32,015 bases of DNA from Hyphomonadaceae bacterium (GTDB lineage: Bacteria > Pseudomonadota > Alphaproteobacteria > Caulobacterales > Hyphomonadaceae), in contig JAIXRO010000023.1 in the NCBI GenBank assembly GCA_027485145.1, forward strand, positions 1-32,015, in the 5' to 3' direction. Both the position numbers and the translations under genes were made by a program. Below the pieces are notes generated by a model. It was not told the DNA's origin. It searched no databases and worked only from the letters and a program-made list of their open reading frames with translations. Position 1 is the stretch's first letter, and every line of letters starts with the position of its first letter. This document shows, in pieces, positions 8,911 through 17,249 of the stretch.

Positions 8911-10456
8911 TGACGGCGACCTTCTGGTCTTCGGTCAGCCACTGCTGAAGCAAGGCGGCAGTCTCTTCCTCGCGCTCCTTCGCGTAATCCTTCAGATACG
9001 CGAAGGGATCCGACTCTGGCGATACCCCGCCGGCTTCGCCCAGGCTTGCCGCGCCAAGCGCCCCCGCTGGGCCCGTACCGGCTGCGCCAACGGCAGCTTC
9101 GGTTGCCAACTTCGGCATAAGCATCGGCCGGACCACACCGAAGGCGAGCACGATCACCACGACGCCAAGCAACAGCGCTTGCAGGCCGGACCAGAAATAG
9201 CGGTCCATCAACTGCTGCACCATGCCGGGCGCAGCCACGAGGTCATCTGCCGGCACCTGCTGGAAAGGCATCAACTCGACGGAGATCGAATCTCCGCGCT
9301 CGAGATCGAGACCTGCGCCGGACGTGATAAGTGCCTGCAGGTCCGTAATCAGCGCTTCGCGGACAGTCGCCGCATCCGCGGCCGCCGGATCGATGCCGAG
9401 CGCCTGCTCGTTCAGCAACACCGCGATCGATATACGCTTGATCTGCCCGGGCAGGGTTTCAATCTCGGTGCGTGTCTCGTTGATTTCATAAGCGATGCTT
9501 TCGGACGAGTTCTTCGCCGAATTCGAACTGCTGGCGCCGCCTCCGGCAGCCTCGTCCGCCGGCAGGTTGCTCGCAACCGTCAGGGCGCCCCCGCCGCCGC
9601 TACCCGACTCAGTAGAATCGTTGATGGTCCGGTTACGGACAACCTTGGACTGCGGATCGAATGTTACCTGGGAGATGCGTTGGCGCTCCCGGTTCACGTC
9701 CATCGAGACCGAGACGCGCGCATTGCCGATGCCGACGCGGGCTTCCAGCAAGGTTGCGATCTTCTGTTCGAGCGCTGCGGCCTGGTCTTCTGCGGCCATC
9801 GCAGGCTCGGCCATATGATCGGTCTTGGGACCAGCCAGGATACCCTTCGTCGGATCGATCACGGCAACATCTTCCGGATTCAGACCGGACACGGCCAGTG
9901 CGACCAAATACTGGATCGCCTCGGCCTGGCTTTCGGACAGGGTGTGGGTCGTCGACAGCGTCACCGATGCCGTCTGCGTCGACTGCGCCCGGGAGAAACC
10001 GGAGCGCAGGTTCGCGCCGATGTGGACGCGCGCAGAGCTGATCCCCGGAATCGCAAGGATGGTCCGCGTGAGCTCGCCTTCCTTCGCGCGCCAATAGGCG
10101 GCGTTGTACATTTCCGAGGTGACGGAGAAGCCGTTCACATCGTCCAGCAACTCGTACCCCTGCACCGACTGACGCGGCAGGCCGTCTTTGGCGAGGGCAA
10201 AGCGAACCTCGTCGCGCTTGCCTTCGGGAATGAAGATGGATCCACCCTTGATTTCGTAAGGAATACCCGTTTGTTCGAGTTCTTCGATGATTTCGCCGGC
10301 ATATTGCGGCTCGAGGCCAGAATACAGGAGGGCCATAGGCTCCTTGGTGGCCCCCTGCACCATGAACGTCATGGCGAGCACGATACCCAGCACGGCGGCG
10401 CCCAGCATCAGCTGCCGTGTCAGGGGCAAGGCCCTTAGTGTCTCGATAAACTTCAT
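8903..10456 (-). CDS. fliF: Flagellar MS-ring protein FliF
   Basis: FliF forms the MS-ring in the inner membrane, the base on which the motor and export gate are built. There are two transmembrane helices, near residues 14-35 (MLGAAVLGIVLAMTFMV) and about 425-447 (ALLLGVVVIVLAFGVVRPML). Between them is the YscJ/FliF ring-building region with LLYSGLEPQYAGEIIEELEQ and GYELLDDVNGFSVTSEMYNA. The C-terminal tail with LLQQWLTEDQ is the FliG-binding end. ATG at 10456 is preferred over TTG at 10462. Length is about 517 residues. It is the first gene of the five-gene - strand operon. Confidence 0.95.
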   Translation of the reverse strand: MKFIETLRALPLTRQLMLGAAVLGIVLAMTFMVQGATKEPMALLYSGLEPQYAGEIIEELEQTGIPYEIKGGSIFIPEGKRDEVRFALAKDGLPRQSVQGYELLDDVNGFSVTSEMYNAAYWRAKEGELTRTILAIPGISSARVHIGANLRSGFSRAQSTQTASVTLSTTHTLSESQAEAIQYLVALAVSGLNPEDVAVIDPTKGILAGPKTDHMAEPAMAAEDQAAALEQKIATLLEARVGIGNARVSVSMDVNRERQRISQVTFDPQSKVVRNRTINDSTESGSGGGGALTVASNLPADEAAGGGASSSNSAKNSSESIAYEINETRTEIETLPGQIKRISIAVLLNEQALGIDPAAADAATVREALITDLQALITSGAGLDLERGDSISVELMPFQQVPADDLVAAPGMVQQLMDRYFWSGLQALLLGVVVIVLAFGVVRPMLMPKLATEAAVGAAGTGPAGALGAASLGEAGGVSPESDPFAYLKDYAKEREEETAALLQQWLTEDQKVAVNE

Positions 10457-10583
10457 GAACAAGCGGCCCTAACTGGGTCTGATTCTGGACTAATGATTAA
10501 AATTAGACCCCAAATCGTTAAGGTTATCTTTACCCCGCATTGGTCTAAACAGCGTCACGATCAGTGGTAGAATCGGGGTCAGG
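10457..10583. promoter_or_regulatory. Divergent fliF/fliL promoter region with a CtrA-like box
   Basis: The gap separates the divergent fliF and fliL operons. TTAA at 10518-10521, seven bases, then TTTA at 10529-10532 matches the CtrA consensus TTAA-N7-TTAA at seven of eight positions. CtrA is known to control early flagellar operons such as fliF in Caulobacter relatives. The surrounding stretch is AT-rich compared with the genes. Binding is inferred, not shown. Confidence 0.45.
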
Positions 10584-11126
10584 ATGGCCAAGAAGCCGGA
10601 CAAAAAAGCGGACAAGAAAGCTGAAGCTGCGCCTGAGGCCGGCGCTGGCGACTCGCCTGCCAAACCGGCAAGCGGGCTCATGGGCCTGCTGATCCCGGGG
10701 GCCGCCGCGCTCGTCAGTTCATTCGCGCTTGTTTACTTCCTGATGCCCCCCCCTTCCCACACCGAAACCGCCGCTTGCGTTCCCGGTGAGGGGGCGGCAG
10801 CTGCCATCGCGCCGACCGCCAAGTCAGACCAGACCTATGTCGAACTGAAGGAAGTGTTGATTACCGTGGGCAGCGCACCGGCCACGCGCTATCTGAAGAT
10901 GCATATTTCCGTCATTACGGACGCCGATGGCACGGAAGCCGTAAAGTCCGCCGAACCCATGCTGATCGACGCCTTCAACACCTACCTGCGCTCCATCGAG
11001 ATGAAGGACTTTGAAGATCCGGGCTTTTATCCGCGTATGCGCGAACAGCTCGCCCGCCGGTCGGAACTCGTCCTGGGCAGCGGCGTCTCGAACGGCGTCC
11101 TGATTACAGAATTCCTCCTGAGGTAA
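10584..11126 (+). CDS. fliL: Flagellar basal body-associated protein FliL
   Basis: FliL is a single-pass membrane protein that surrounds or supports the stator units. The first 30 residues are Lys/Ala/Pro-rich and cytoplasmic. A membrane helix follows (LLIPGAAALVSSFALVYFLM, about residues 35-54). The periplasmic domain has the FliL pattern YVELKEVLITV, RYLKMHISVIT and RSIEMKDFEDPGFYPRMREQ, closing with VLITEFLLR. Length is 180 residues. It is divergent from fliF and 4 bases from the next gene. Confidence 0.88.
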   Translation: MAKKPDKKADKKAEAAPEAGAGDSPAKPASGLMGLLIPGAAALVSSFALVYFLMPPPSHTETAACVPGEGAAAAIAPTAKSDQTYVELKEVLITVGSAPATRYLKMHISVITDADGTEAVKSAEPMLIDAFNTYLRSIEMKDFEDPGFYPRMREQLARRSELVLGSGVSNGVLITEFLLR

Positions 11127-11130
11127 CAGA

Positions 11131-11607
11131 ATGAGTATCCAGCCTACGGATGTTGCGATCTTTCTGGTGTCGTTCGCGGCCTGCATCTATTGCTTTGTGC
11201 TGAGCAAACGCCTGAAGGCTTTGCAGGACACGAAGGATGGCCTTGGCGCAACGATTACGGCGCTGTCGACGTCGATTACCCAGATGTCGTCGACCACCCA
11301 GGATACCCGCGTGCGCGTAGAGTCGATGGCCACCCGCCTCGCTCACCTGATCGCGGAAGCTGAGAAGACCTGCCAGAAACTTGAGGCGACCATTGCCTCA
11401 GTCGATACGGCGAAGGCGAGCGCCACAGACGAAGTGCATGCCGCCCAGATGGATCTCTACGTGATGATGCGCACCGTGCTTGATCAGTCCAAGGAGCGTG
11501 TTGCCGAAATGACAGGGCTCATGCGTCAGATGCGCATCATGTCGGAGGAAGCCGCGACGGCTCCCGTGCCAGCGAGCGTGCTGGCGGCCCGTTCCCGGTC
11601 TGCCTGA
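11131..11607 (+). CDS. Small membrane-anchored coiled-coil protein, flagellar operon
   Basis: The protein is 158 residues. It has an N-terminal membrane helix (DVAIFLVSFAACIYCFVLS, about residues 7-25), a long alpha-helical region rich in Ala, Thr, Glu and Gln (about 30-135), and an Ala/Pro-rich tail. It lies 4 bases after fliL and upstream of motE. Alphaproteobacteria often carry a similar protein here (families such as DUF6468, or the PflI flagellar positioning protein of Caulobacter). That match is from memory of layout and architecture, not an alignment. A role in flagellar assembly or placement is inferred. Confidence 0.7.
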   Translation: MSIQPTDVAIFLVSFAACIYCFVLSKRLKALQDTKDGLGATITALSTSITQMSSTTQDTRVRVESMATRLAHLIAEAEKTCQKLEATIASVDTAKASATDEVHAAQMDLYVMMRTVLDQSKERVAEMTGLMRQMRIMSEEAATAPVPASVLAARSRSA

Positions 11608-11743
11608 AGCACCGGCGCCGTAAAGGTTAGCAAAACCGGGCCATTTGTTTACCGAAAATTAGTCCCGTGCGGTAAATCTGGCGCAAAGTGGCGCGGTTCC
11701 CCTCCGGACCGCAAACCTGACCGCCGAAAGTCCCGAAATACCC
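11608..11743 (+). promoter_or_regulatory. Intergenic region upstream of motE with an inverted repeat
   Basis: TTTACCG (11648-11654) and CGGTAAA (11670-11676) form a perfect 7-bp inverted repeat with a 15-base spacer. It is a possible regulator site or a weak hairpin ending the fliL transcript. Two TGGCGC elements follow at about 11679 and 11690, but the sigma-54 spacing and the -12 GC are not convincing. Confidence 0.3.
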
Positions 11744-12382
11744 ATGTCATTCGTCAAGAATAACACGTCTCATGTCCTGCTGACCCTCGGCGTGCTGTTC
11801 ACGATCGGCGGCGCGACGCGCTTTCTGCCGAGCGATCTCGCCTTTGCAGAGGACCTCGGCCTGAAAACTGCCGAGAAGGGCGCAGCGGCCTCCGGCCCTG
11901 CCGCCTCAAAGGCAGCCGGCACCCCGGCCACCTCGGGCGGTCCGGAAGAAGTCTGCTTTACCACGGAATCGGCGGCGATGGTTGCCGAAGACCAGTGGCT
12001 GTTTGAATCGCAGAAGGAAGAGCTGAAGAAAGAAAAGCTCGCGCTTCAGACCTGGGAAAAGGAACTGCAGACCCAGACCGCCGAACTGCAAAACCTTCAA
12101 ACGACGCTCGAAGACCGCTGGCAGCAGATCCAGACGGCGTCGGACGCCGACATCAAGCACCTGGCCGGCATGTACAGCATCATGAAGCCCGACCAGGCCG
12201 CGACCATCTTCAACCAGATGGACCCCGCCTTTGCGGCCGGGTTCCTGCGCCTGATGGCGAGCGAACAAGCCGGCATGATCCTCGCGAACATGGACTCGAA
12301 GAAGGCTTACGTGATCAGCGTCAAGCTCGCGACCATGAATGCGGACGTGCGCAATGCACCCGCCAGCCTGAACGACGGCTGA
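11744..12382 (+). CDS. motE: MotE-like flagellar stator chaperone
   Basis: In alphaproteobacteria MotE is a periplasmic protein required for stator function and related to the MgtE N-terminal domain. Here an N-terminal hydrophobic segment (VLLTLGVLFTIGGATRFL) could be an anchor or an uncleaved signal. A Lys/Glu-rich coiled coil spans about residues 85-130 (QKEELKKEKLALQTWEKELQ). The C-terminal domain carries YSIMKPDQAATIFNQMDPAF and MASEQAGMILANMDSKKAYV, the MgtE_N-like pattern. Length is 212 residues. It is the last flagellar gene in this block. Confidence 0.8.
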   Translation: MSFVKNNTSHVLLTLGVLFTIGGATRFLPSDLAFAEDLGLKTAEKGAAASGPAASKAAGTPATSGGPEEVCFTTESAAMVAEDQWLFESQKEELKKEKLALQTWEKELQTQTAELQNLQTTLEDRWQQIQTASDADIKHLAGMYSIMKPDQAATIFNQMDPAFAAGFLRLMASEQAGMILANMDSKKAYVISVKLATMNADVRNAPASLNDG

Positions 12383-12526
12383 TTCCATCGCCCGGCCCCG
12401 GCGTCTGCCGGGAACGATAGACCCGGCAAGACTCCATCCCATCATAACGCCGGGTATGACGCCGCGTCGCGTCTTTCCGGCCCGGCTCGCCTGCGTTAAC
12501 CTCGGCCTGTCTCTCGGAGAACACGC

Positions 12527-13450
12527 ATGAGCGAGGCAAAGACGTATCTCGGCTGGAAAATCGATTACACCTCCCCGGCGGGCGAGCCAGCTTTTGCCGG
12601 ACCAGAATCGATCTCGTGGCAAGTGTTCAAGAATCCTGTCGCATTGGCGGTTGGAGGCATCTGCGCCGTCCTCCTCGAATTCGCCGACGCGCGCATCCGC
12701 TCCGGCGTATGGGATCATTCCGTTTTCAAGACGGACCCGATCGGCCGCTCCAAGCGGACCGGCACCGCTGCCATGGTCGGGGTTTACGGCCCCCAAACGG
12801 CCGCCCGCCGCGTCATCCAGGGCGTCACCAACATGCACTCGCGCGTCAGCGGCGAGACGCCCTCGGGCGAGGCCTACCGCGCCCTTCAGCCCGAACTGCT
12901 CGATTGGGTCAGCGCCACCGCCAGCTATGGCTTTCTCGTGGCCTATGACCGGTTCGTCCGCCCGCTGAGCGATGCCGACAAGTTGAAATTCTTTGCCGAA
13001 GGTGAAACGGTCGCGGGCCTCTACGGCGTCCAGACCAAGATCCGTTCCCTGGCGGACTTCGATGCGATGATGCGAACGCTCCTCCCCCGGTTCGAGCCGC
13101 ATCCGATCAATACGGAATTCCTCGATATCATGAAGTCCGGCCGCGCTGCGCCTGGCGTGCCGAAAAGGCTGCAAAGCTCGCTCGTGAACGCAGCCGTTGA
13201 AATCCTTCCGCAGGATGTGCGCGCCCGCCTCGGCCTCGGCCCGGACTATGACCTGACGCCCGCCGGACGGATCGCGGTCAAGTCCATGGCGCGTATCGCC
13301 GAAAGCGTTCCCGACACAGCCGGCCCGCCCGCACAGGCCTGCGAACGGCTCGGGCTCCCGCGCAGCTTTCTCTGGAAAAGCGAGGCCGACCGCGCCCGCC
13401 TGCTCGCATCGGTCCGTCAACGCACTCAGCTTCAGGAAGCCTCGACATGA
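12527..13450 (+). CDS. MpaB/DUF2236-family oxygenase-like protein
   Basis: This 307-residue protein resembles the DUF2236 family (latex-clearing and mycophenolic-acid MpaB type), heme-associated oxygenases or related proteins. Visible support includes GGICAVLLEFADARIRSGVW, RSKRTGTAAMVGVYGPQTAA and a later histidine-containing stretch, GVTNMHSRVSG. The arrangement of an early membrane-near Leu-rich segment, an R-x-x-R-T region and M-H-x-x-V is typical. GGAG lies about 7 bases before ATG. It overlaps the following acyl-CoA dehydrogenase by 4 bases, suggesting they act on the same lipid or fatty acyl substrate. The substrate is unknown. Confidence 0.75.
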   Translation: MSEAKTYLGWKIDYTSPAGEPAFAGPESISWQVFKNPVALAVGGICAVLLEFADARIRSGVWDHSVFKTDPIGRSKRTGTAAMVGVYGPQTAARRVIQGVTNMHSRVSGETPSGEAYRALQPELLDWVSATASYGFLVAYDRFVRPLSDADKLKFFAEGETVAGLYGVQTKIRSLADFDAMMRTLLPRFEPHPINTEFLDIMKSGRAAPGVPKRLQSSLVNAAVEILPQDVRARLGLGPDYDLTPAGRIAVKSMARIAESVPDTAGPPAQACERLGLPRSFLWKSEADRARLLASVRQRTQLQEAST

Positions 13451-14655
13451 AACTTGCCTTCACCCGCGAAGAAGAATCCTTCCGCGAGGAAGTCCGTGAC
13501 TTTCTGGACCGTAACCTGAGCCCCAGCCTTCGCGCCTATGCGAAGCGAATGACCAGCGTCTATTCCACCAAGCCGATTGCGATGGAATGGCAGTCCATCC
13601 TCGTGAAACAGGGCTGGGCCGCGCCGTCCTGGCCCGTAGAGTATGGCGGCACAAATTGGTCCGTCGCACAGCGCTATATCTTCGATGTGGAGATGGCCCG
13701 CGCCGGCGCCCCGCCCCTGTCGCCCATGGGCATCGGCATGTGCGGCCCTGCCCTGATCGGCCACGGCTCGAAAGCGCAGAAAGACCATTACCTTCCCCGC
13801 ATCCTGTCCGGCGCAGACTTCTGGTGCCAGGGCTATTCCGAACCGCACGCCGGCTCCGACCTCGCCGCGCTCACCATGTCCGCCGTCGAAGACGGCGACA
13901 GCTATGTCTGCAATGGTTCGAAAATCTGGACCACCCACGCCCATGAAGCCAACATGATGTTCTGCCTTGTACGGACGGACTCGTCCGGCAAGCAGCAGCA
14001 AGGCATCACCTTCATCCTGATCGACATGACCTCGCCTGGCGTGCGCGTTGATCCCATCCTGATGCTGTCCGGCGAGCATATCCAGAATGCGGTCTTCTTC
14101 ACCGATGTGCGCGTACCGAAAGCCAATGTGATCGGCAAGGTCAACGAAGGCTGGACGGTCGCCAAATACCTGCTCGAGTTTGAGCGCGGCGGCTCGTCCT
14201 ATGGCCCCCGCCTGCTCGCGCGGCTGCGCAGCCTCCGTCAAATTGCGGCCGAGGAAGGCCTGCTTGACGAAGCGTTTGCCAGGAAACTCTCCAAGGCCGA
14301 AGCCGAAGCCCAGACGCTTGAGGCAGCTGAACTTCAGATGATGTCGGAACTCGCGGGCGGCGGCACGCCGGGCCTCAAGGCGTCGATGATGAAGATCCGC
14401 GGAACCGAACTCAGCCAGCACCTGACTGAACTCAGCCTCGAACTCGCTGGCGCGTATGCGGCGCCGTTCCAGCCACACCACACATCACCCGGCGGCCCCG
14501 TCCCCGGCTTCGACGGCACCAACACGCCCCTTGCCGGTCCGGAAAGCGCCGTTACCGCGAGTGCCAAATACCTCAATGACCGCGCCGGATCGATCTATGC
14601 GGGGTCAAACGAAATCCAGCGCGGCATCCTTGCGAAGGGGCAGCTCGGGCTCTGA
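13447..14655 (+). CDS. Acyl-CoA dehydrogenase family protein
   Basis: FAD-dependent acyl-CoA dehydrogenases introduce a trans-2 double bond in acyl-CoA thioesters. The 402-residue protein starts MKLAFTREEESFREEVRDFL, the classic N-terminal helix. The mid beta domain has YSEPHAGSDLAALTMSAVED and NGSKIWTTHAHEANMMFCLV (substrate and FAD contacts). The C-terminal domain ends SIYAGSNEIQRGILAKGQLG, matching the family's YGGTNEIQ motif. The PHAGSDLA and HxxxxGGxPVPGF features suggest the long-chain or steroid-degradation branch, but the substrate cannot be assigned. The ATG overlaps the upstream oxygenase stop. Confidence 0.93.
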   Translation: MKLAFTREEESFREEVRDFLDRNLSPSLRAYAKRMTSVYSTKPIAMEWQSILVKQGWAAPSWPVEYGGTNWSVAQRYIFDVEMARAGAPPLSPMGIGMCGPALIGHGSKAQKDHYLPRILSGADFWCQGYSEPHAGSDLAALTMSAVEDGDSYVCNGSKIWTTHAHEANMMFCLVRTDSSGKQQQGITFILIDMTSPGVRVDPILMLSGEHIQNAVFFTDVRVPKANVIGKVNEGWTVAKYLLEFERGGSSYGPRLLARLRSLRQIAAEEGLLDEAFARKLSKAEAEAQTLEAAELQMMSELAGGGTPGLKASMMKIRGTELSQHLTELSLELAGAYAAPFQPHHTSPGGPVPGFDGTNTPLAGPESAVTASAKYLNDRAGSIYAGSNEIQRGILAKGQLGL

Positions 14656-14707
14656 ATCGGCGATCCGAAACGTGGGCAGCGGTTTTCGGACAAACGCCGC
14701 GACAGTT

Positions 14708-16294
14708 TCAGAATCCGCCGCCCGTCTTGAACCCGCCGCCTCGCCGGCCGCCGCCGCCACTGCGCCCTCCCCCGCTCGGGAAGGATCGTCCGCCTGAGGA
14801 TGAAGACCGGGACGACCGCTTCGGCGGCCCCGGAAAGATCGGCCCGCTGCCATAGCCCCCACCCCCACGCGTGGTTTCGCGGGCGACTTCCTCGATGACT
14901 TCTTCGAGCACTTCCCCAAGAACGCCGCCGATCATGCCGCCAAAGATGTCCGGCAGGCCGATCGTGTCCCGGCGCCCACGGCCGCCAAAATCCGGATGCG
15001 CCTGCGGTTCGGCCCGCCGGATGGAGCGACTGAGGCTCCGCAGGCTGCCGCGCACATCTGCGTCGCCCTTCATCAGGCTCGACATCATCTCGTCAAAGGA
15101 CGCCCGCGACATGATCGCGTACGGACTGTCGAACCGCGCCTCCTTGAACTGGCGTCGCAGCGCTTCGAGACGCGCGAGATCCTCGCGCAGCACGCCGGGA
15201 CGTATCAGGCGCTTTCCAGCATCCAGATCGAGCGACATCTCTTCGGCGCGGAGGCGCACCAGCTGGTCGACGATCCGGTCGTCTTGCGCGTCAACGGTCT
15301 CCGCTGCCAGCACGCGCAGGTCCGGAAAGCTCGCCTTGCGCAGCTCTGCCGCCAGCATCTGGCGCGCCTCGACGGCTGGTCCGGATTCTTCTTTCAGCGC
15401 CGCTTCGTGGCGCCTCGCCGTCTCCCGGTGGTGCTCCTCGGCCGCCGCGATCTCTGCGTCGCAGCGCTCGATCTCGCCCTTCAGCGCGTCCGCCTCACCC
15501 TTCAGCGCGCCGACACCCGCGTCGAGCATCGCGCGCTCTTCCGCTTCGACGAGCGCCGCCTCCGCCTTGTCCTCAAGGCCGGCGACGAATGCCGCATGTT
15601 CTGCAATCCGGTCCGGCAATTCCGTCAGGCGCTGGTAGTTCAGGAAGGCCTGGTCATACCGGCACAGCCCGGCGACCCAGCCATCCAGCATACGGATGAT
15701 CCCCTCGTCCTTGTACTCCGGAGACCGGAACTTGCGCTTCCAGAGATAGCTGAACAGCGCATCCTGCTCATAGGGCGCGCCTTTCTCGGTTCGGTCCTTG
15801 CGGGCGAGCTCCAGTTTCTGCTGTGCGCGCTGCGTTACCGCCCGGGCTTCATCCGCCGCTTCGACAAGGCTTGCATACGCCGCGCTGCCTTTCAGGCCCG
15901 CCTCCGCGCTCGCCACTTTCGTTTCATACGCGGCAATCGCCGCATCGCGCTGCGCCGCAAGCCCGGTCCGTTTCTGCTCAAGGCGTTGAAGGTCTGCCGC
16001 TGCAGCTTCGAGCGCCGCATGCTCGGCGGCGACAAACGCTGCATGGCGCTCTGTCAAGGCTCGTGCCGACGCTTCCAGCTGACCAAAAGCGGCCCCATCC
16101 TTGCCGGCCTGCACGAGATCAAGCTGCAACGCGGCCAGCGCGCCATAAGCCGCCGCCTGCTCGCGCTGGATCGCCGCGCGCCGCGTCTCGACGCCGTCGG
16201 CATCCGCCAGCGCCGCCGCGAGCGACTGGCGCAGTCGGCCCAGCTGGTCATCCAGAAGCGCCAGCGCCTCCCGGCCATTCAGCGCATTGCTCAT
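14708..16294 (-). CDS. Unrecognised coiled-coil protein with a Gly/Ser-rich C-terminus
   Basis: This 528-residue protein has no family I recognise. Roughly residues 1-310 are Ala/Glu/Arg/Leu-rich heptad-like helices, with LFSYLWKRKFRSPEYKDEGI between two coiled coils. Residues 440-480 contain a short Gly/Ile/Val segment (LPDIFGGMIGGVLGEVLEEV). The last 50 residues are low complexity with many Gly, Ser, Arg and Pro. It is the third of three tightly spaced - strand genes (4 bases from its neighbour), so they probably form one complex or pathway. No signal peptide is seen. Confidence 0.8.
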   Translation of the reverse strand: MSNALNGREALALLDDQLGRLRQSLAAALADADGVETRRAAIQREQAAAYGALAALQLDLVQAGKDGAAFGQLEASARALTERHAAFVAAEHAALEAAAADLQRLEQKRTGLAAQRDAAIAAYETKVASAEAGLKGSAAYASLVEAADEARAVTQRAQQKLELARKDRTEKGAPYEQDALFSYLWKRKFRSPEYKDEGIIRMLDGWVAGLCRYDQAFLNYQRLTELPDRIAEHAAFVAGLEDKAEAALVEAEERAMLDAGVGALKGEADALKGEIERCDAEIAAAEEHHRETARRHEAALKEESGPAVEARQMLAAELRKASFPDLRVLAAETVDAQDDRIVDQLVRLRAEEMSLDLDAGKRLIRPGVLREDLARLEALRRQFKEARFDSPYAIMSRASFDEMMSSLMKGDADVRGSLRSLSRSIRRAEPQAHPDFGGRGRRDTIGLPDIFGGMIGGVLGEVLEEVIEEVARETTRGGGGYGSGPIFPGPPKRSSRSSSSGGRSFPSGGGRSGGGGRRGGGFKTGGGF

Positions 16295-16298
16295 GGCG

Positions 16299-17249
16299 TC
16301 ACCATTCGAGAATTGCTCCGCCCGGGGTTTCCACCGTGTACTGAGGAGACAGGTATCCGGCTGACTTCACGCCAATCACCGCGTCCTGCACGATCTGGTC
16401 ATCACCCTTGTCCGCGGCAACGCCGTTGAACACGGCCTCGCTGACCCGCTGCCCCCAGCGCGACACACGGTCCGACTTCCGGTCTTCTTCACTCGTCACC
16501 GGCACCTCGACGAGGCGCCCCGCCGGATCAACCGCTTCGACAATCAGGTAATAGTTGCGTCCGCCGGGTACGTCGTCCGGGATCCGGAACACGCCCGTGT
16601 ACTCCTCGCCTTGACCATACACCACGCGCACCTGATAGATCGCCGCAATGTCTGCCTGCAGAGTTCTCAAGCCCTCAACGGCGCCTCGCGCAGCCTTCAC
16701 GTCGCCCGCCGCAATCGCGGTCCGGCCTTCTGACAAAAGGCTGTCCGCCCGAAGCTTCACGCCGTCCTCCAGCGCAATCGCCCCAATCTCGCCATGCAGG
16801 CGCGTCAGCTCCGCGGGAAGCGTCTCCGCCAGTTCGATCCGTGTACGCTCTGCTTCGGCCCGGGCCGGCACCACCACCCCGATCTGGTAGGCCCCGAACA
16901 AGGCCGCAATCGCCACGACACCGAATGATGCCGGCGCGAGCCAGCGATCTCGTTTGATGTAGAGCTTCGCGAGGCTTACCCCAAGCGAAGGTTTCGGCGG
17001 CTCGTACAGGAACCGCTTTTCCTCGAGCGCCTTCACGCCTTCTTTCAGGATGCGCTCCGGCACATCGATGCCCTGCGCGGCATAGATGTCCTTCAGCCGC
17101 GCCAGCAACGCCGCTTCACGGGCGCCCGCGTCCAGCTCCGTCAGGACGAGCTGCTCGCGGTGGCGCAGCGTATCGACGACGTCCATCGCGAGGAGGACAT
17201 CGTCGAGCTTGCTCTTGTCACGGACAGCCGGAACGGCAGTGTCGCTCAC
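16299..17249 (-). CDS. Unrecognised single-pass membrane protein (DUF6384-like)
   Basis: The 316-residue protein has a cytoplasmic N-terminal region with LSKLDDVLLAMDVVDTLRHR-like and LKEGVKALEEKRFLYEPP-type helices. One membrane helix follows near residues 107-127 (APASFGVVAIAALFGAYQIG), then a helical stalk and a C-terminal globular part with YLIVEAVDPAGRLVEVPV and a DRVSRWGQRVSEAVF segment. From memory this resembles DUF6384 proteins, with low certainty. It overlaps its upstream partner by 4 bases and lies 4 bases before the downstream one. Confidence 0.75.
   Translation of the reverse strand: MSDTAVPAVRDKSKLDDVLLAMDVVDTLRHREQLVLTELDAGAREAALLARLKDIYAAQGIDVPERILKEGVKALEEKRFLYEPPKPSLGVSLAKLYIKRDRWLAPASFGVVAIAALFGAYQIGVVVPARAEAERTRIELAETLPAELTRLHGEIGAIALEDGVKLRADSLLSEGRTAIAAGDVKAARGAVEGLRTLQADIAAIYQVRVVYGQGEEYTGVFRIPDDVPGGRNYYLIVEAVDPAGRLVEVPVTSEEDRKSDRVSRWGQRVSEAVFNGVAADKGDDQIVQDAVIGVKSAGYLSPQYTVETPGGAILEW

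Noticed and set aside
9179-10438. Antisense frame inside fliF
   Set aside because: fliF is unmistakable on the other strand. The sequence here is His/Arg/Gly-rich, typical of a shadow frame.
11679-11700. Sigma-54 promoter before motE
   Set aside because: TGGC is present, but the -12 element and spacing do not fit the consensus.
11906-13420. Long antisense frame on the - strand
   Set aside because: It overlaps motE and the MpaB-like gene, which have recognisable domains. High GC makes antisense frames open by chance.
14996-16429. Antisense frame inside the coiled-coil gene at 14708
   Set aside because: It has no recognisable domain and no ribosome site. The opposite strand has ordinary operon spacing and a plausible protein.
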